DNA of 9,246 bases from positions 8,799-18,044 of the forward strand of contig JAPLJE010000333.1 of assembly GCA_026388755.1 (NCBI GenBank), given 5' to 3'. A program made the position numbers and the translations under genes. Below are positions 6,534-9,246 of the stretch, one piece after another. The DNA comes from Deltaproteobacteria bacterium (GTDB taxonomy: Bacteria > Desulfobacterota > Desulfobacteria > Desulfobacterales > Desulfatirhabdiaceae). How positions within the stretch are numbered: the stretch's first letter is position 1; each line of letters starts with the position of its first letter. The notes under the pieces were generated by a model that made no database searches, was not told the origin of the DNA, and saw nothing but the letters and a program-made list of their open reading frames with translations.

Positions 6534-7345
6534 AGCCTGAAGATGTAATGAAAGGAATCAAGGCGCTTCGAAAACAAATCCCCTCCAACCGGCTTCGGGC
6601 TCACCTGGAGCACTGCGCCATGACCTACGGGTGCCCAGCGGGGAAAAATTTTTTTCTGGGCCGGTATGAAGCCCCGCTGCCCACATCCCAATCCTGTAAT
6701 GCCCGGTGTCTGGGGTGCCTGTCCCTTCAGCAGGAGGGAGCTGTTTCAAGCAGCCAGGAACGCATTGCCTTCACGCCCACGCCGGAAGAGATTTCAGAAA
6801 TCGCCATTTATCATATCCACCGGGTAAAAGCTGCCGTGGTCAGTTTTGGCCAGGGCTGCGAGGGAGACCCCCTGATGGCCGCTGACGTCATTGCGCCGGC
6901 CATACGCCTGGGCAATCTTATCGATGCGGGCATGGACAGCATGCGCGTCAGCATGAACAGCGTCCGAAAAAGTTGCTATGAAGCCTATTTCCGGCCAAAA
7001 GGATATGGATTTCAAGATGTTGAAGCCAGTGTCGACCTTGCCATCAGCTGTGGCCGTCATGTGGCCATCAATTACCTGAACTGTCCGGGATTTACCGACA
7101 CCCTCGAAGAAGTTGAGGCCCTGATCGGTTTTTTATCCAGACATCCCCTTCACTTCATTCAGTGGAGAAACCTGAATTTTGACCCGTTTCGATATTTGAA
7201 GGAAATGCATGCGGCGGCAACCCACAGCCGTCCGATCGGAATGAAAACGGTTCTTGAGCGGATTCAGGAACGATTTCCAGCCATTTCCCATGGGTATTTC
7301 AATCCTCCCAAAGAACGATTTTATCATCAAAGGATGGTGCAATGA
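6530..7345 (+). CDS. Radical SAM protein, catalytic part
   Basis: This 271-residue frame contains the radical SAM iron-sulfur site CNARCLGC (CX3CX2C; Cys56, Cys60, Cys63), just after the motif GRYEAPLPTS. A glycine-rich SFGQGCEGDPL (about 105-115) stands where these enzymes bind SAM. Two further cysteines at 29 and 35 (CAMTYGC) could hold another metal or be structural. Later parts, 'MDSMRVSMNSVRKSCYEAYFRP', NYLNCPGFTDTLEEVEAL and 'FIQWRNLNFDP', follow the usual partial TIM barrel. The enzyme would cleave SAM reductively to make a radical; the substrate is unknown. It most likely forms one polypeptide of about 435 residues with the preceding frame, the usual size for the group. If it is expressed alone, the ATG at 6530 lies in an ATGA overlap with a weak AGGA ten bases upstream. 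Its stop overlaps the prmA start, again as ATGA. Confidence 0.88.
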   Translation: MKPEDVMKGIKALRKQIPSNRLRAHLEHCAMTYGCPAGKNFFLGRYEAPLPTSQSCNARCLGCLSLQQEGAVSSSQERIAFTPTPEEISEIAIYHIHRVKAAVVSFGQGCEGDPLMAADVIAPAIRLGNLIDAGMDSMRVSMNSVRKSCYEAYFRPKGYGFQDVEASVDLAISCGRHVAINYLNCPGFTDTLEEVEALIGFLSRHPLHFIQWRNLNFDPFRYLKEMHAAATHSRPIGMKTVLERIQERFPAISHGYFNPPKERFYHQRMVQ

Positions 7346-8274
7346 AATGGATGGCTGCAGTGGTCATCGTGGATGCAGATCCTGCCGAGCTGGCGGTGGA
7401 CCTGATTTCAGCTTTGTTTACTGATCTTGGCCTGTCCGGGGTGGTGATAGAGGACCCGGACATGGAGCCGCCTGAGGGCTGGGGAGATAATGCCCTGTCA
7501 AAGCCTGACCATCATGGCGTAACCGGATATTTCCCCCAGAATGACACGCTGACATCTAATTGCGTGAAACTGGAGCAGGGACTGGCGGCTCTGAACCAAA
7601 CCCAGGGTATTTCATTTCAGATTCATTATCGCGAGGTGGATGAAGAAGACTGGGCGGAATCCTGGAAAGCCTATTTCTGGCCGGAAAAGCTTACGGACAG
7701 GCTGGTGGTCAAACCCACCTGGCGGGAATACACGCCGGTTGAAGGCGAGATGATCATTGAGATAGATCCGGGAATGGCCTTTGGCACGGGGACCCACCCC
7801 ACAACCACGCTCTGTATTCAAATGATCCAGGATTATCTGAAACCGGGAGATGCGTTTCTGGATGTGGGAATCGGCTCTGGTATTTTAATGGTCGCAGCAG
7901 CCAGGTTGGGCGCATCAAGGCTGTCTGGAACCGATGCGGACAGCCTTGCCTGTGAGATCGCCAGGCAAAACCTTCTCTTAAACCAGATTGATCCAGAAAG
8001 ATTTTGTGTAAAATCCGGGAATCTGGTGGATACGGTCACGGAAACCTTTCAGTTGATTTCGGCGAATATTTTATCGGAAGTCATTCTGGTTCTGCTGGAT
8101 GATGTTCAGCAGGCGCTTGTGCCGGGCGGCATATTGATATGCTCTGGAATCATTGACGCCAATCAAAAGCAGGTTGTGGAAAAAATGGAAGCTACCGGAT
8201 TTCAAATTCTTGAGGTTCGGTCAAAAGACGGGTGGGTGGCGATTGCTGGTAAGTTGAAGTCAGAAAACGGATAA
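7342..8274 (+). CDS. prmA: Ribosomal protein L11 methyltransferase PrmA
   Basis: The 310-residue product carries the PrmA signature in order: EEDWAESWKAYFWP (101-114), the SAM-proximal GMAFGTGTHPTT (144-155), methyltransferase motif I as DVGIGSGIL (174-182), the acidic GTDAD after the second strand (about 196-200) and SANIL (240-244), where the catalytic-domain 'ANIL' belongs. The first 90 residues form the L11-recognition domain. PrmA trimethylates amino groups of ribosomal protein L11 in the cytoplasm, using SAM. Length is close to the usual 290-310. The ATG overlaps the radical SAM stop (ATGA), and AGGA about eight bases upstream supports the start, so translation is probably coupled. It is intact, unlike the three genes before it. 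In many bacteria prmA stands near dnaJ/dnaK; here its chaperone neighbour is a different Hsp70 type. Confidence 0.97.
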   Translation: MKWMAAVVIVDADPAELAVDLISALFTDLGLSGVVIEDPDMEPPEGWGDNALSKPDHHGVTGYFPQNDTLTSNCVKLEQGLAALNQTQGISFQIHYREVDEEDWAESWKAYFWPEKLTDRLVVKPTWREYTPVEGEMIIEIDPGMAFGTGTHPTTTLCIQMIQDYLKPGDAFLDVGIGSGILMVAAARLGASRLSGTDADSLACEIARQNLLLNQIDPERFCVKSGNLVDTVTETFQLISANILSEVILVLLDDVQQALVPGGILICSGIIDANQKQVVEKMEATGFQILEVRSKDGWVAIAGKLKSENG

Positions 8275-8286
8275 TTCGTATTCAGA

Positions 8287-8303
8287 TGGATATAAAATAT
8301 CCA
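8287..8303. promoter_or_regulatory. Dyad TGGATAT-AAA-ATATCCA, possible enhancer (activator) site
   Basis: Perfect 7-base arms (8287-8293 and 8297-8303) surround AAA. The centre is about 155 bases before the predicted sigma-54 transcription start at 8450, within the usual 100-200 base range of activator sites. It is flanked by an outer TATTCA (8279-8284)/TGAATA (8313-8318) pair. It could instead be a weak 3' hairpin for the prmA mRNA, since it begins 13 bases after the stop, but no T-run follows. Confidence 0.35.
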
Positions 8304-8423
8304 GACTGCCTGTGAATAAATGATGTTTCTAACGTGCCCTGGTTGTAATTATTCCGCAGTGATGGGCCATAATAGGATGCTGCGAATGTATTATTTTTCT
8401 TTATAGCGCGTAAAGACCGGGCG

Positions 8424-8439
8424 TGGCACTTGAATTGCT
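8424..8439 (+). promoter_or_regulatory. Sigma-54 (RpoN) -24/-12 promoter of the Spy/ZraP-like gene
   Basis: The sequence TGGCAC-N5-TTGCT fits the sigma-54 consensus at every core position. GG lies at 8425-8426 and GC at 8437-8438 with exactly ten bases between. The expected start point is near 8450, after a run of eight T's (8442-8449), leaving a leader of about 57 bases before the ATG at 8507. Sigma-54 promoters need an AAA+ activator. The known family precedent is enterobacterial zraP, switched on by ZraR with sigma-54. Confidence 0.8.
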
Positions 8440-8506
8440 TATTTTTTTTCGGCATCATGGCCATCGGTGTATGACATTGTTAATCTACTAAACAGGGAGT
8501 ATCACA

Positions 8507-9103
8507 ATGAAGAAAATCGGACTTATATTAATTGCAGCATGTTTTATTACAGGATTGGTAGTAGCCAGTGCTATCGCACAAATGGGCAGTAAGGGTATGG
8601 ATATGGGTTGCGGTATGGGAATGGGTGGCGGAGGCGGCATGGGAATGTGGGACAGCGCCCATGCCATGCATGTCATCAGCGCTCTGGGTTTGGATGACAA
8701 TCAATCAACAGAAGTTAAGGCTCTTTTACGGAAACTGCAGAAAGAAATGATTCAGAAGCGGGCCGATATCCAAGTGGCTGAAATCGAGTTGAGGGAAATC
8801 CTTGAGAAAGATCCGGTGGATGTCAAAGTTGCCGAGATCAAGGTCAAGCAGATCGCATCATTAAAAACAGACGCAGCCATGATGCATATTCAGGGAGTCG
8901 AGGATGTGAAGGCCAAACTGACGCCGGATCAGAAAAAGAAGCTGTCCGAAATGATGCAAATGAGGGGGATGGGGCATGGCATGGCAATGACGGACTGTCC
9001 CTTGATGAAAGGCAGGATGGATGTGGGACCTGATCCTGGATCTGCAAATACAAAGCCGGCAAAAAACAAAGCCCCAAAATCTGCTCCGCCCGTACAGCAG
9101 TAA
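8507..9103 (+). CDS. Spy/ZraP-like periplasmic metal-resistance protein, Met/Gly-rich
   Basis: GGGAG about eight bases upstream supports this ATG. Residues 1-24 are a Sec signal peptide ending ASAIA. The mature N-terminus (25-48) is a Met/Gly tract with Cys34. Then come two LTxxQ-type segments, LGLDDNQSTEVKALL (about 60-74) and KLTPDQKKKLSEMM (137-150), around a long charged helical hairpin (about 75-135), as in the Spy/CpxP/ZraP ('heavy-metal resistance') superfamily. A second Met/His cluster, MRGMGHGMAMTDCPLM (152-167), adds Cys164 and is followed by a Lys/Pro/Ala-rich tail. Such proteins buffer periplasmic metal (zinc, copper) or act as ATP-free chaperones under envelope stress. The Met-rich ends favour soft metals such as Cu(I) or Ag(I); that is inference. 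At 198 residues it is longer than ZraP or Spy. Its own sigma-54 promoter separates it from prmA. Confidence 0.85.
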   Translation: MKKIGLILIAACFITGLVVASAIAQMGSKGMDMGCGMGMGGGGGMGMWDSAHAMHVISALGLDDNQSTEVKALLRKLQKEMIQKRADIQVAEIELREILEKDPVDVKVAEIKVKQIASLKTDAAMMHIQGVEDVKAKLTPDQKKKLSEMMQMRGMGHGMAMTDCPLMKGRMDVGPDPGSANTKPAKNKAPKSAPPVQQ

Positions 9104-9177
9104 ATCAATAATCCTGATTATACCGGATTTCGAGGATCAGCTTTCAAATTGGTTTCAGTCCATCATTCTCCGAAGGG

Positions 9178-9222
9178 CAAGTGTTCTTTACCGGTGGCGA
9201 GCCACAGGTAAAGAACACCTTG
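9178..9222. repeat. Strong imperfect palindrome/hairpin downstream of the Spy-like gene
   Basis: GTGTTCTTTACC (9181-9192) pairs perfectly with GGTAAAGAACAC (9207-9218). Inside, after one G/A mismatch, GTGG (9194-9197) pairs with CCAC (9202-9205) around the loop CGAG. Outside, CAA (9178-9180) pairs with TTG (9220-9222) past a bulged C at 9219. A further outer pair GTTTCAG (9152-9158)/CTGAAAC (9238-9244) encloses it. It starts 75 bases after the stop at 9103. No T-run follows, so a factor-independent terminator is doubtful; an mRNA 3'-end stabiliser or a dispersed palindromic repeat is as likely. I see no gene in 9104-9246. Confidence 0.6.
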
Positions 9223-9246
9223 ATTCAGAAAATCTATCTGAAACAA

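Noticed and set aside
8287..8303. Factor-independent terminator of the prmA operon
   Set aside because: The stem is A/T-rich and followed by GACTGCCTG, not a T-run.

Overview
The window looks like a stretch of chromosome from a Desulfobacterota (former Deltaproteobacteria) organism, most likely a Desulfobacterales-type anaerobe. This is an inference from gene content: a hydroxylamine-oxidoreductase-like multiheme cytochrome, a DUF3731-type long Hsp70-family protein, a radical SAM protein of the 'GRYEAPLPTS/CNARCLGC' kind, and a Spy/ZraP-like metal protein behind a sigma-54 promoter. No phage, insertion sequence, CRISPR array, rRNA or tRNA is visible.

Layout. (1) 1-707: the 3' end of a multiheme cytochrome c gene, entering from the left edge. 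(2) 712-1575, minus strand: an intact EamA/DMT transporter, convergent with the cytochrome and only 4 bases from it. (3) 1728-1988: a small reading frame best explained as an internally deleted class III aminotransferase, with an N-terminal piece joined to the C-terminal tail. (4) 1989-2160: a leader with inverted repeats. (5) 2161-2946: an intact HisJ/ArgT-like basic amino acid-binding protein, with no permease or ATPase genes beside it. (6) 2980-8274: a tight plus-strand cluster of a long Hsp70-family protein, an 84-residue unknown protein, a radical SAM protein and PrmA (ribosomal protein L11 methyltransferase). The last junctions are GTGA and ATGA overlaps, so these genes are probably co-transcribed and translationally coupled. 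(7) 8275-8506: an intergenic region with a near-perfect sigma-54 promoter. (8) 8507-9103: a Met/Gly-rich periplasmic Spy/ZraP-like protein. (9) 9104-9246: a strong 12-bp-stem hairpin with no coding sequence.

The main oddity is in region 6. The Hsp70, small-protein and radical SAM genes each carry one reading-frame break (near 3433, 5941-5945 and 6512), while PrmA and the genes outside the cluster are intact. In each case the protein continues convincingly in another frame. Two of the breaks fit loss of one base from a short homopolymer. This could be sequencing or assembly error, or decay of an accessory operon next to the retained prmA gene; the sequence alone cannot decide.

How the genes may work together. 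The Hsp70-small protein-radical SAM-PrmA order suggests a protein-maturation or translation-linked module, but only PrmA has a firmly known reaction. The binding protein and the aminotransferase remnant together suggest a former basic amino acid uptake and catabolism locus. The Spy/ZraP-like gene with a -24/-12 promoter recalls the sigma-54/ZraR-controlled zraP of enterobacteria and is the clearest regulatory prediction here.
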